From: Actinomyces wuliandei
GTDB taxonomy: Bacteria > Actinomycetota > Actinomycetes > Actinomycetales > Actinomycetaceae
Length of the DNA: 64,000 nucleotides
NCBI RefSeq assembly: GCF_004010955.1
Contig: NZ_CP025227.1
Coordinates: 868,001-932,000 of the forward strand
Direction: 5' to 3'
Position numbers and translations under genes: made by a program. The notes under the pieces were generated by a model that was not told the DNA's origin, did no database searches, and saw only the letters and a list, made by a program, of their open reading frames with translations. Below are positions 30,195-39,201 of the stretch, piece by piece; position 1 is the stretch's first letter, and each line of letters begins with the position of its first letter.

Positions 30195-31769
30195 CTACGC
30201 TCTCCTGCCACGTTGCCTGAGGAGCGGCCTGTGGGGCCGGTAGCCGATCTGCCTCCTGCTTCTGAGGGTCTCTAGGCCACGGGATATCCAGACGACCCCG
30301 ACTATGGCGACCAGCGCCATGATCGTGGTCGGGGCCACGAGGATGCCGATAAAGTCAGTGGCTGGGCCGCGGGGCAGCCATATCAGTGACGGAAGCATCA
30401 GCATACGCAGGGAGTTGGAGATGTAGGAGGTGCTGGCCAGCCCGTCGACATAACGGAGCACGGCCCCGACGACGAGGGCGAGGCCGAGCACGCCGACCAT
30501 TCCGTACTGCACGTATCCTTCGGCAAGATACGACGTCCCGGTGCTCACCCCGGTCAGGTAGGCGTGGTCGCCCAGGGCGATGCGGGACAGGGAGTGCGAC
30601 AGCGACCCGCCTATCTCCGCCCGCTCGAAGGAGTTGCCCTGTAACGACGGGACGCCGAGGAGGCGTCCGACCAGGCCGTAGTGGGCGAAGTAGGCCAGGT
30701 AGAACTGGTCTGGCAGACGGTCACCAAACACGACCACGTTGTCAATGACCCGGACAGAGACTCCTTGGTTGTAGAGAAACTCCACGATGGACGACGAGCT
30801 GCCGTTGCCACGGAGGCTCTCCATGGCGGTGAACAAGAGCATCAGGGCCACAGCACTCACAGTGGACGTCAGGGCTGTCCGCCGTGTGAACCATCCCTGA
30901 CCCGGGTCGATCCGGTTACGAAGGACGACGTAGCACACGACGACGATCGCGAACACGGTGAACTCCCTGCGCACACCTACCATGAGGTACAGGCTCTTGA
31001 TGACGGCCAGAAGGGTGGTGGGCAGGATCATCTCGTTGCGTGGTGGCATCGTGGCCAGGTAGATGAGATAGGCGACGAACGCGAAGTCCGAGGAGTACTC
31101 CCCGAGCAGGTTGAGAATCCCCGCGTTCTGGTCGATGTAGTCGGTGGTGTAAAGGCTGAGGTATCCCGAGATACCCGTTCTGGCGATTGTGGAGACCAGC
31201 CAGAACGCGCTGAGCGGAAAGTTGAGGACGATGATGGCCAGGGCGGCGGCCCTGACGTGTGCCCGGTCGTGCAGCGCGCGGGCAGCCCACGACCGGGCAC
31301 GTATGACGGCAGCCCTGCTGCGCTGGCCGGCGCTGCGCGCGGCGGCGACGGAGCGCGGCACGCCGGGCAGGCCTGCCAGGAAGTACCCCGCCGCGGAGGC
31401 CGCGAGCCCGATGAGAAGAATGGTGACGGTTGTGGGCAGGGCGGCTGGCTCGGCGTGCGAGGAGGGGTAGTGAAAGATCCGCTCCAGGGTTGCCTGGCTC
31501 AGAAGAAGCAGGAAGAAGGAGACGAGGAACCCGCTGAAGAACACGGAGCGTCGTCGGGGGCTCAGGCTGTACATGAGCAGGTTGAGCCACATGAACAGGA
31601 GGGCGCCCCACCGCCAGTCGCACTGCCCCCACAGGATCATGAACGCCAGGGCCAGGTTCGCGGTCAGGACCCTGAGCGCAGTCTGGCCCGCCGTCGTCTG
31701 CCTGCTGGCAGACGACGGCGCGGAGGCGCCGTGCGGTGCTGACGGGGAGTTGGATGTGAGCAGGCTCAT
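30195..31769 (-). CDS. Wzy-like polysaccharide polymerase
   Basis: A 524-residue polytopic membrane protein with roughly 11 hydrophobic segments and a large central loop (LYTTDYIDQNAGILNLLGEY). The layout is that of O-antigen/capsule polymerases. Low conservation in this family makes the call depend mostly on topology and on the neighbours (Wzx, Wzz-like, glycosyltransferases). ATG 31769 is chosen because it overlaps the upstream aminotransferase stop (ATGA); the frame is open to 31805. Confidence 0.78.
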   Translation of the reverse strand: MSLLTSNSPSAPHGASAPSSASRQTTAGQTALRVLTANLALAFMILWGQCDWRWGALLFMWLNLLMYSLSPRRRSVFFSGFLVSFFLLLLSQATLERIFHYPSSHAEPAALPTTVTILLIGLAASAAGYFLAGLPGVPRSVAAARSAGQRSRAAVIRARSWAARALHDRAHVRAAALAIIVLNFPLSAFWLVSTIARTGISGYLSLYTTDYIDQNAGILNLLGEYSSDFAFVAYLIYLATMPPRNEMILPTTLLAVIKSLYLMVGVRREFTVFAIVVVCYVVLRNRIDPGQGWFTRRTALTSTVSAVALMLLFTAMESLRGNGSSSSIVEFLYNQGVSVRVIDNVVVFGDRLPDQFYLAYFAHYGLVGRLLGVPSLQGNSFERAEIGGSLSHSLSRIALGDHAYLTGVSTGTSYLAEGYVQYGMVGVLGLALVVGAVLRYVDGLASTSYISNSLRMLMLPSLIWLPRGPATDFIGILVAPTTIMALVAIVGVVWISRGLETLRSRRQIGYRPHRPLLRQRGRRA

Positions 31770-32956
31770 CGTGATCCTGTGAGTGAGGCACGTGCTGCGT
31801 GGCATACCTGGGCGATGTCGTCGTCGGTCAGTGCCATGTGCAGGGGCAGGGTCACCTCCGTGGCGTAGAAGGAGGCCGCGTGAGGGAAGTCGCTGGCGTT
31901 GAGGCCCAGCCTCTTGTAGGCAGTCAGCATGGGCAGCGGCTTGTAGTGGACGTTCGTCGCCACGCTGTGGTGGCGCATCCGGTCGATAAAGGCGTTACGC
32001 TCCTCGACGCCGGGCACAGGAAGCGTGGCGATCGCGAGGTGGGCGCTGGATCGCATCCCGGGCCGCTGGTGAGGGAGCAGGGTGATACCTGTGTCGCTGA
32101 GCCCTTTCTGGTACAGAGACACCATCTCCAGCCGACGCTCGACGATGCTGTCGTAGCGCGCCAGCTGGGACAGCCCCAGCGCGGCCAGGACGTCGGGCAT
32201 ATTGGCCTTCCACCCCAAGACCTCGATGTCGTACTCCCACGACGTCCCTGTGGTCTTGGCCAAGGCGTCCTTGGACTGTCCGTGAAGGGACAGCAGGCGC
32301 AACGAGCGCTCGATGTCGCCGTGGTCGGCGGGCAGCCCGGTGCGCCACTGCAGTGCCCCGCCCTCGGCAGTGGTCAGGTTCTTGACGGCGTGGAAGGAGA
32401 AGGCGGTCAGGTCCGCCATCTCCCCCACAGCGGCGTGCTCCAGGCGCGCCCCCAGGGAGTGGGCGCCGTCAGCGATGAGGACTGGTCGGCCCAGCGAGTG
32501 CTGCAGGCCCCCGGAGCAGCTGCCCTGCCCGGTGAGGGCCTCGGCGAGGGGACGCGTGTCGAAGGGGACGCCAGCCAGGTCGACGGTGATGACGGCCTTG
32601 GTCCGGGGTGACACGGCAGCGAGAATGCGTTCGGGGGAGGGGACGCAGGAGCCTGGCTCGGTGTCTACCAGGACCATGGTCGCACCTACATGGTGCACTA
32701 CGGCGGCACTGGCGGTGTAGGTGTAGGCGGGGACGACGACCTCATCTCCTGGACCCACGTCGCACAGTCTCAGGGCCAGCTCGAGAGCGGCGGTCGCCGA
32801 GCTGAGGGTCACGGTGCCTGCGCAGCCGGTGTAGGCCGTCAAGGCAGCCTCGAGCTCACGTCCGACGTGCCCCGTCGTGATCCAGCCAGAGCGCAGGACC
32901 GAGACGACGGCCTCAATGTCGTCCTCGGTCAGGGTAGGTGGAGAGAATGGGATCAT
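31766..32956 (-). CDS. DegT/DnrJ/EryC1/StrS aminotransferase
   Basis: A PLP-dependent sugar aminotransferase of 396 residues. Family features are the N-terminal IPFSPPTLTEDDIEAVVSVLRSGWITTG, PAYTYTASA, IADGAHSLGA and the PLP lysine in FSFHAVKNLTTAEGGAL. It would aminate a nucleotide-linked keto-sugar, plausibly the 4-keto product of the CapD-type dehydratase in this locus, giving an amino-sugar that becomes part of the polymer (inference). AAGGAG lies 7 nt before ATG 32956. It is the first gene of a sub-operon with wzy. Confidence 0.93.
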   Translation of the reverse strand: MIPFSPPTLTEDDIEAVVSVLRSGWITTGHVGRELEAALTAYTGCAGTVTLSSATAALELALRLCDVGPGDEVVVPAYTYTASAAVVHHVGATMVLVDTEPGSCVPSPERILAAVSPRTKAVITVDLAGVPFDTRPLAEALTGQGSCSGGLQHSLGRPVLIADGAHSLGARLEHAAVGEMADLTAFSFHAVKNLTTAEGGALQWRTGLPADHGDIERSLRLLSLHGQSKDALAKTTGTSWEYDIEVLGWKANMPDVLAALGLSQLARYDSIVERRLEMVSLYQKGLSDTGITLLPHQRPGMRSSAHLAIATLPVPGVEERNAFIDRMRHHSVATNVHYKPLPMLTAYKRLGLNASDFPHAASFYATEVTLPLHMALTDDDIAQVCHAARASLTGSR

Positions 32957-33314
32957 GACGTCACTCCTTGGTCTGTGTCGGGTGCTGGCTGCTGCCTCGT
33001 GGGTGCCCTCGCTCGGGGCGGCCCAGAACTGACGCGGCTGGCTGCCGGGGACGCCTCAGCGCTGGCGCGGGACGGTGACGACGTTGTCTGACTGTGCTGA
33101 TCTCGATCAGATGTCGCCGTTCATGTTGCGGTGGCCGCAGCGGGGTCGGTGCTATAGCATCTTCTCGGTTTGGCCATAGGTCTTGGCCACAGCGTTTATG
33201 ACGTGTACGAAGGAAGCTCTGGACTATGGGTAAATGGGTGCTCGCGGTGGCTGGGTTGCAGCCTGCTGCGGCAGGCTGCGACGACAGCCAGGACGACTGG
33301 GACAGGACACGGGG
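32957..33314. other. Intergenic region with candidate divergent promoter and operator
   Basis: Between the aminotransferase (minus) and the plus-strand ORF at 33315. It contains an inverted repeat CTGATC-tc-GATCAG (33097-33110) and a symmetric TGCTATAGCA (33151-33160) that could act as a -10 in either direction. No gene is supported; open frames on the minus strand here lack codon bias. Confidence 0.45.
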
Positions 33315-33785
33315 GTGAGCGCGACACCGTCGGCACAGCCACCACAGGCGGTATCGGTAGGACGCAGCGGAGTCAGGGACAGTGACGGCCTGGTGGCGGC
33401 GCCCGCGTCGGTACCAGGCAGGCCCGCGCGCCGTGCGGAACGGACTTTTAACGTGCTCGTTGTCGGGGCGGGCGACTGTGACCTGCTCATGGAGACAGCT
33501 GTCGAGGCGGCTCAGGTCCTGCGTCGGCTCGGTGTCGACGTACGTGTCAGAGCGCGTGGCTTTCCTGATGTCGACAGCGCCTGCCTGCAGTGGGCCGACA
33601 CTCTCCTCCTGGAGCAGGCCTGCCCTGGCGGGGCCGCCGGTGCCACGCAGGTCAGTGAGCGGAGCGAGTTGGTTGGGGCGGCCCAGGGCTCCGGCAGGAC
33701 TGTCGTGTGCTGTGAGCCCGGAGACCCCGACAACCTTGCCCTGCGGTGGCTGGCTGCAGGGACAGGGGTCACCCCTGCGGGGTAG
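33315..33785 (+). CDS. Hypothetical protein inside the polysaccharide locus
   Basis: A plus-strand ORF of 156 residues, opposite in direction to every other gene of the locus, with high GC at third positions in this frame. A short low-complexity N-terminus precedes a Rossmann-like stretch beginning TFNVLVVGAGDCDLL, then GVDVRVRARGF and WADTLLLEQ. I do not recognise the family. The order of elements loosely recalls low-molecular-weight protein-tyrosine phosphatases, the usual partners of BY-kinases, but the catalytic C(x5)R loop is absent. The start is uncertain: GTG 33315 is chosen and ATG 33234 is possible. It converges with the BY-kinase-like gene. Confidence 0.5.
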   Translation: MSATPSAQPPQAVSVGRSGVRDSDGLVAAPASVPGRPARRAERTFNVLVVGAGDCDLLMETAVEAAQVLRRLGVDVRVRARGFPDVDSACLQWADTLLLEQACPGGAAGATQVSERSELVGAAQGSGRTVVCCEPGDPDNLALRWLAAGTGVTPAG

Positions 33786-33832
33786 CCTCCGACCGACCGC
33801 CCCGGCTGTGCCGACCATGTCATGATCGTTGC

Positions 33833-35134
33833 TCATGCCGCCTCGTTGAACTCTCCGTACCGTACCCGCGACAGGAACGACGAGGGCACGTCGTTGAGGA
33901 TGACCCCGCTTATCTCGTGGCTCTCACGCCGCAGGGCCTCGGTGGCGTGCTCCAGCTGGTCGGTCGTGGTCTGCTTGAAGCGGGCGACGACGACGATACG
34001 GTCGACCAGCCGGGAGACGAGAAGACCCTCGGCCCCTGGATAGAGGGCAGGCCCGGCGACGATGACGCAGCGGTCCCGGGACAGCACCGACAAGGCCTCC
34101 TCCATACGAGGGGAGGCTAGGAGCGCTGTCGGGTCCGATGCGGCAGCCCCGGCCTTCATCACCAGAAGACCTGGTACCTCGGAACCTGTTACGGCGTCGC
34201 TCAGGCGGCTCCTGCCCTGGAGCACCTCCGACAGGCCTGGCTCCGTCAGGGGACGCCCCGTCTCCGTGCTGCGCATCCTGGCGTCGACCAGGACCGTGGG
34301 CTGGCCGGCCAGCGCCGTGGCCCGTGCCAGCTCCAGGGCGACCTTCCACGCGCCGCAGTCCCCGGCCGCTGAGGCCACCAGCACCGTACGGGCAGGCAGA
34401 CGTCCCGAGCCTGTGTAGAGCACCAGTTCTCGGATTCTGGCCAGCAGCCGGTCCGTGTCCCGTGTCAGCTTGACGGGAAGGGCTCCCAGTGCTGGAGACC
34501 CGGTTGCGCGCGACGCCTCTCCAACGCTTTGGAGACGGTTGTCCATCACCGAGGCCCCGAACACGAGGAGAAGCCCGGCCAGGAGGCCCCCGACGGCCCC
34601 GAGGCCGATGTAGCGCCCCGGTGAGGGGCTGACGGAGACGCCTGAGAGCTCCGCCGACGCCAGGGGGACGACCGTCACAGGTGAGACCTCGCCCTCCAGC
34701 CCCCTGATCTCCTCCGCCGAGTGAGTGATCACAGCGTCGGCGATCTGCAGGGCGTCATCACGGGAGGAGGCGGTGACCGTCACGTTGATCGTCACCGTGC
34801 CGGTCACGTTGGTGGCCGTGATGTTAGAGGCCAGCTGCTCCGGTGTCTCGTCGAGGCCTAGATCGTTGATGACTGCCTGGGCCAGCCTGGTCGAGGTGAA
34901 GACCGGGACGACAGCGGTTGCCTTCTTCTCTGCCAGGTCTGCCGCGTCGGAGTACCTCGTCGTCATGGTGTCCTCCTCACTGACGGCGACGGACACGTAG
35001 GCGCTCGAGCTGGCGGTGTAGGTGGTGGGCGTGAGGTAAAGAAGCCCGACTGCCAGGAGGACGCCCAGCACGGGCAGCAGGAGGACCGTGCCGATGCGTC
35101 GCCGTGCCAGCGCGAGAAGATCCCATAGTTCCAT
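33833..35134 (-). CDS. Wzz chain-length protein fused to degenerate BY-kinase-like domain
   Basis: A 433-residue polysaccharide co-polymerase. TM helices at about 15-33 and 174-194 bracket an extracytoplasmic Wzz domain. The cytoplasmic part aligns with CpsD/Wzc bacterial tyrosine kinases, but the nucleotide site is eroded. Walker A, normally of the type PGEGKST, reads AAGDCGAWKVA (256-266). A' is VLVDARMRS (281-289). Walker B, normally VIIDTPP, reads VIVAGPAL (357-364) with no Asp. No C-terminal tyrosine cluster is present. Catalysis therefore looks lost while the fold is kept. It probably acts structurally in chain-length control of the Wzy polymer. Confidence 0.85.
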   Translation of the reverse strand: MELWDLLALARRRIGTVLLLPVLGVLLAVGLLYLTPTTYTASSSAYVSVAVSEEDTMTTRYSDAADLAEKKATAVVPVFTSTRLAQAVINDLGLDETPEQLASNITATNVTGTVTINVTVTASSRDDALQIADAVITHSAEEIRGLEGEVSPVTVVPLASAELSGVSVSPSPGRYIGLGAVGGLLAGLLLVFGASVMDNRLQSVGEASRATGSPALGALPVKLTRDTDRLLARIRELVLYTGSGRLPARTVLVASAAGDCGAWKVALELARATALAGQPTVLVDARMRSTETGRPLTEPGLSEVLQGRSRLSDAVTGSEVPGLLVMKAGAAASDPTALLASPRMEEALSVLSRDRCVIVAGPALYPGAEGLLVSRLVDRIVVVARFKQTTTDQLEHATEALRRESHEISGVILNDVPSSFLSRVRYGEFNEAA

Positions 35135-35196
35135 AGTCGAAGGTCACGTCCTGTTCTGTGGGTCCGTGTCGTGGGTGTGCAGGCGCTGAGGTGGAC

Positions 35197-37071
35197 CTAG
35201 TGCGGGACCCCACTGTGCGACATGGCGACAGGCTGAGCCTGCTCCTCCTGCGCGGCGGTGCCCGTGACCTCCCCCTCAACACCCTTCCCGACGGCCTTGG
35301 CACTGACTGCTGCGCCGTAGGTCCACTCCCGAACCGTGTCGAGCCTGTGCGGGGCGACCGGCTCCACCCGTACGTGGCTGATGAGTGGGTGGAAGGGGCG
35401 GATGCCGTCCTCGTCGGTGGCGATGAGATCCTCAGAGAGCTTCTCACCCGGTCGCAGGCCGGTGAACTCGACCTCGACGTCGTTGCCCGACTGGGCAATG
35501 AGCCTCTGGGCGACGTCAAGGATCCGGACGGGGTCCCCCATGTCCAGCACCATCGTGTCCCCGGGGCGGCCGATGGCGCCGGCGTGGAGGACGAGTTGGC
35601 ACGCCTCAGGGATGGTCATGAAGTACCTCTCCACCCGTGGGTCAGTCACCGTGACGGGGCCGCCGCTGTCGATCTGGTGCTTGAAGGTCCACAGCATCGA
35701 GCCTCGTGAGCCCAGCACGTTGCCGAATCGGACTGAGACGAAGCGCAGCCCCTTGTCCAGGGCGATAGAGGTGGTCATCTGCTCAGCGACGTGCTTGGTG
35801 CGCCCCAGGACCGAGGTCGGGTCGGCCGCCTTGTCGGTGGAGATGTTGACCAGGGTCGTCACGGCTGTCTCCTCGGAGAGCTCCAGGACGTTCCTCGTGC
35901 CAAGCACGTTGGTCTTCCACCCTTCGTCGGGGTACTGCTCCAGCAGCGGCAGGTGCTTGAGGGCCGCAGCGTGGAAGACGACCTCCGGGCGGTGCTCCTG
36001 GAACACCTGGCGCAGGGCCTCCTTGTCACGGATGTCGCACAGGACGATGTCCCGGGTGTCCAGCAGGCCCTTGTTGTAGATGTCGAGCTGGGTCGTGTGG
36101 AGGGCGGACTCGTCGCGGTCGAGCAGGACAAGGTCGCGTGGGCCGATACGGTGCAGCTGGCGGGCGATCTCGGACCCGATTGACCCTCCTGCACCGGTGA
36201 CCAGGACCGACTTGCCTGCGATGTACTCGCTGATCCTCGACAGGTCGATGTTGACCTCGCGCCTGCCCAGCACGTCGGCCAGGTCGATGTCCTTGATGTC
36301 AGAGAACTGGATCCGGCGTCGCGCGATCTCGCGTACGGGCACGATGGTCATCGTCTTGATGCCGTTGCGGGCGCACTCCTGCGTGACCTGCCTGAGCCGC
36401 TCGGTGGGAAGGTCGGCGATCGCGATGATCACGGTGCGCACGTCCTTCTGCTGGCAGCAGGAGACCAGCGAGTCGATGGTGCCCAGGACGGGCACGCCGT
36501 GCAGGCGCAGGTACTTCTTCGTCGTGTCGTCGTCGACCAGGCCGACAGGGACGAAGGGGGAGGCGGCGTCGTCCTTGGTGAGGCGGACGATCTGTCCGCC
36601 GACCTCTCCGGCGCCCAGGATGATGACCCGGTCCCGGTTGTGCGCGGCACGCTGGTAAGCCTGGGCCTTGGCGTAGGTGCGGCTCGCCCGCACAGTGAAG
36701 CGTGCCAGCAGGGCGAGAGCCAGGCTGACCCAGGGGATCGCCACGATGGCGAGCACGGAGAATGCCTGGTCGGTGACGGCTGACCACGCGGTAACGGCCA
36801 GTGCGCCTGCCAGCGTGGCGATGGCGTACTGACAGGCAAGCGCGGTGGCCTCTTCGAAGGAGGCGGTACGGAACCGCCTCCGGTAGGTGAGCAGGACCAG
36901 TCTCCCGAGCAGCAGGTTTGTTGTCGCTGCGGTGAGCAGGAACACGACGATGGCGACGGTAGGGAGGGCTGGCGGGGTGGTGTCGAGGCCGTGTACCACG
37001 AGCCCCGACACGATCCAGCCCAGTGTGTCGGTCGTCGGGGCGATGACGGCCTGCCTCTTGCTGATCCTCAT
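35197..37071 (-). CDS. CapD/FlaA1-type nucleoside-diphosphate-sugar dehydratase/epimerase, membrane-bound
   Basis: A 624-residue enzyme of the CapD/WbpM/FlaA1 group, which dehydrates or epimerises UDP-GlcNAc. Four N-terminal TM helices (to about residue 125) precede a first Rossmann domain (VIILGAGEVGGQIV). The catalytic SDR domain follows, with VLVTGAGGSIGSEIARQL and STDKAADPTSVLGRTK. In the active-site motif, the Met that precedes the G(x2)K segment in many homologues is Leu here. It probably supplies the keto- or amino-sugar pathway with the DegT aminotransferase. ATG 37071 is chosen because it starts next to the first TM; GTG 37146 is possible. Confidence 0.9.
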   Translation of the reverse strand: MRISKRQAVIAPTTDTLGWIVSGLVVHGLDTTPPALPTVAIVVFLLTAATTNLLLGRLVLLTYRRRFRTASFEEATALACQYAIATLAGALAVTAWSAVTDQAFSVLAIVAIPWVSLALALLARFTVRASRTYAKAQAYQRAAHNRDRVIILGAGEVGGQIVRLTKDDAASPFVPVGLVDDDTTKKYLRLHGVPVLGTIDSLVSCCQQKDVRTVIIAIADLPTERLRQVTQECARNGIKTMTIVPVREIARRRIQFSDIKDIDLADVLGRREVNIDLSRISEYIAGKSVLVTGAGGSIGSEIARQLHRIGPRDLVLLDRDESALHTTQLDIYNKGLLDTRDIVLCDIRDKEALRQVFQEHRPEVVFHAAALKHLPLLEQYPDEGWKTNVLGTRNVLELSEETAVTTLVNISTDKAADPTSVLGRTKHVAEQMTTSIALDKGLRFVSVRFGNVLGSRGSMLWTFKHQIDSGGPVTVTDPRVERYFMTIPEACQLVLHAGAIGRPGDTMVLDMGDPVRILDVAQRLIAQSGNDVEVEFTGLRPGEKLSEDLIATDEDGIRPFHPLISHVRVEPVAPHRLDTVREWTYGAAVSAKAVGKGVEGEVTGTAAQEEQAQPVAMSHSGVPH

Positions 37072-37896
37072 GGCTGAATACTCGCTTTCGGGCTCCGGGC
37101 CGCCTGGCGGCGACCTGCGCTGTGTGCTGCCTCGCTCCGGGCGCACGGCGTGCCGATGGCCGGTGGAATCCGTTCGGGGCGGCTGGGCGGCGCAAGGAAC
37201 GGGGCAATAACATCACCATAACTATGTCACACTTTCTGGGTGGGACGATGTATCTGTCTGGGAGAAGTCCGACAGAGGTGTCTTATGCGGCCCCTGACCA
37301 GCTGATCTGAGCGAAGAACGTCCTGATGGCGCGCGATTGATTCGCGACGCTTCTCTCATGGTGATGGCGGCGGTGCTTTTTACCACATCGCCGCGTCGCG
37401 AGGGTCTCCCGGCTCCCACCCTCGATAGGGCGCGCTCCTCCTGCCGCTGTTGCTCCCGCCTTGACGTCTCTGTGGCTGGTGTCTTTGCGGTTCGTCCGGT
37501 GCGGTCGACCGGGCTGTTCCCGCCAGGCTCCCGTCGGCGTGTCGCGCCGGACTAAAACGGGTGCACCCGGTCTTGCAGTTGGGGGCGCCGACCCTATCAG
37601 GGGTTCAGTGGGCAGGTGTTCTCTCTGGAAGTTTTGAGCCTTGTTTCAGTGAGTGGTCATAGAATTGTGTTTATCGCCCCACTGGCCGCATTTACGGTTG
37701 AGGAAACCTCTAAAGATGGTGGTCGTCCGCTCCTCTCTCTGCTGGTTGGGTGTCGATGAAAAGAATGCGGTGCGGTGCCGGTCTTTGCTTGCGCAGGTGT
37801 TTAGCGGGCAGTACGTCTGGATAGGACTGTCGGCTGCGCCCTGGTTGAGGTGGCGGGATCCACAGGCGGTTCTGTAGGCGTTGCTGCCCACAAACT
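37072..37896. other. Long intergenic region with low-G+C segment
   Basis: About 825 bp between the GT4 gene and the dehydratase. The part 37590-37880 is visibly lower in G+C than all surrounding genes and has short open frames on both strands (for example 37653-37877 plus, 37646-37891 minus) that I cannot assign. The dehydratase promoter probably lies in the A/T-rich stretch 37205-37235. It may contain a decayed gene or mobile-element remnant, but I see no transposase motif or terminal repeats. Confidence 0.5.
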
Positions 37897-37949
37897 GGGG
37901 CGGCCTCTCTCCTCGCCACCAGACCGGTGGCGAGGAGAGAGGCCGCCCC
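37897..37949 (-). terminator. Very strong terminator of the sugar transferase operon
   Basis: A perfect 24-bp inverted repeat (37897-37920 with 37926-37949) and a 5-nt loop begin 8 bp past the stop of the minus-strand GT4 gene. The stem is far longer than the other terminators in the window. It separates the upper four-gene operon from the rest of the locus. Confidence 0.8.
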
Positions 37950-37956
37950 GGGGCTG

Positions 37957-39201
37957 CTACCGCTGGCTGAGTCCGGTGAGCTCCGCCGCGAAGGTCGCGT
38001 ACAGGTGACGAGCGTCACAACGCTCCTGCCAGGTGCGGCGAGCCGCCTGGCGCAGCCGTGTGTAGTCACCGTCGTCCATGGCGGCTATGCGCTCCACGGC
38101 CTGCCGGACCTGCGCAGGAGACGGGTCGGCGGGAAGCAGGATGCCGTTGACCCCGTCGAGGACGATCTCCCCGGTACCGCCGACGTCCGTGGCGATGACT
38201 GGTATCCCGGTGGACATGGCCTCCATGATTGAGACGGGGACGCCCTCCGAGGAGCTGACGTTGACCAGCACGTGGCGTGCCTGGTCGACGTAGCTTCTGA
38301 CGAGCTGGGTGTTGCTGACGAACCCGTGCAGCCTGAGCGACACGTGCGGGGGGAGGAGGGACTGTGCCCTGTGCTCAAGGCTGTCACGCAACGGCCCCTC
38401 GCCGAAGTGCTCCCACTCGACAGGGTGCCTGGACCCTGCCAGGGCCTCAAGGAGGAGCTCCAGACGCTTGACCGGGGTGATGGTGGAGCAGCTGACAACC
38501 CTCAGGGGGGATCGTGACGGCCACTGTGAGGCGGTGCCGTGGTCGGCGGTGCCCAGCCGGGCGACGACGGTCTTGTCTCTGGCCCAGGGGAACCTGCTGG
38601 CAAGGTACTCCCTGCCGTGGTCGGCGATGCAGTAGATCCTCTTCAGGTGGGCGACGGTGTGCTCACGCAGCGGCAGGTACTCCGTCGGTGCCAGCTCCTC
38701 GTACAGGTCAGCGCGGTGCGCCCGTGCAACTGAGACTGATTGCGGGAAGTGGTGACGCAGCAGCCAGACGAGGTAGGGCTGGTAGTTGAACCGGTAGGAG
38801 TAGAACACGATCTCGTCGTCACGGGCACCTGCCTGCGTCAGGAGGCGGCGGCAGACCCGGGCCTCGTGGTGGGCGCGGCTGAGGAACACGAACAGGGTCA
38901 CCACTCGTGCGGCGCTGAGGCGCCCGGTGCGGTGCAGGTGACGCAGCTCCTTGTAGAGGTTGACGTCTGGCAGGGCACGAACTGACGCCAGCAGGTAGAA
39001 GACCCGGGAGCGGAAGGCGATCGGGTGAGCGCGCATGCTGGCGTGCGGCAGCGGGCGCCTGCGCAGCCGCTGGTCCGCACGCACCGACAGGGACATGACC
39101 TCGACCGCGTCGAAGCCGCCCATGTAGTCCAGCTCGGTCTCCAGGAAGGTCTCCCAGGTACCGAAGGGGAAGGCGTTGGCAAGGAGGACCAGACGCCTCA
39201 T
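37957..39201 (-). CDS. Glycosyltransferase, GT4 family
   Basis: A 414-residue GT-B enzyme. The N-terminus LVLLANAFPFGTWETFLETEL is of the type seen in GT4 proteins of exopolysaccharide loci. The C-terminal half has FGEGPLRDSLE and the E(x7)E motif EGVPVSIMEAMSTGIPVIATDVGG. It is the last gene of a four-gene chain whose members all overlap by 4 nt (ATGA at 39198-39201) and is followed by the 24-bp-stem terminator. Donor and linkage are unknown. Confidence 0.9.
   Translation of the reverse strand: MRRLVLLANAFPFGTWETFLETELDYMGGFDAVEVMSLSVRADQRLRRRPLPHASMRAHPIAFRSRVFYLLASVRALPDVNLYKELRHLHRTGRLSAARVVTLFVFLSRAHHEARVCRRLLTQAGARDDEIVFYSYRFNYQPYLVWLLRHHFPQSVSVARAHRADLYEELAPTEYLPLREHTVAHLKRIYCIADHGREYLASRFPWARDKTVVARLGTADHGTASQWPSRSPLRVVSCSTITPVKRLELLLEALAGSRHPVEWEHFGEGPLRDSLEHRAQSLLPPHVSLRLHGFVSNTQLVRSYVDQARHVLVNVSSSEGVPVSIMEAMSTGIPVIATDVGGTGEIVLDGVNGILLPADPSPAQVRQAVERIAAMDDGDYTRLRQAARRTWQERCDARHLYATFAAELTGLSQR

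Noticed and set aside
32961..33836. A 291-codon minus-strand open frame opposite the orphan ORF
   Set aside because: Composition is atypical, there is no SD, and third-position GC supports the plus frame instead.
37646..37891. Possible transposase fragment in the low-G+C segment
   Set aside because: Neither short frame shows a DDE/DEDD or HTH motif, and no terminal inverted repeat or target duplication is visible.
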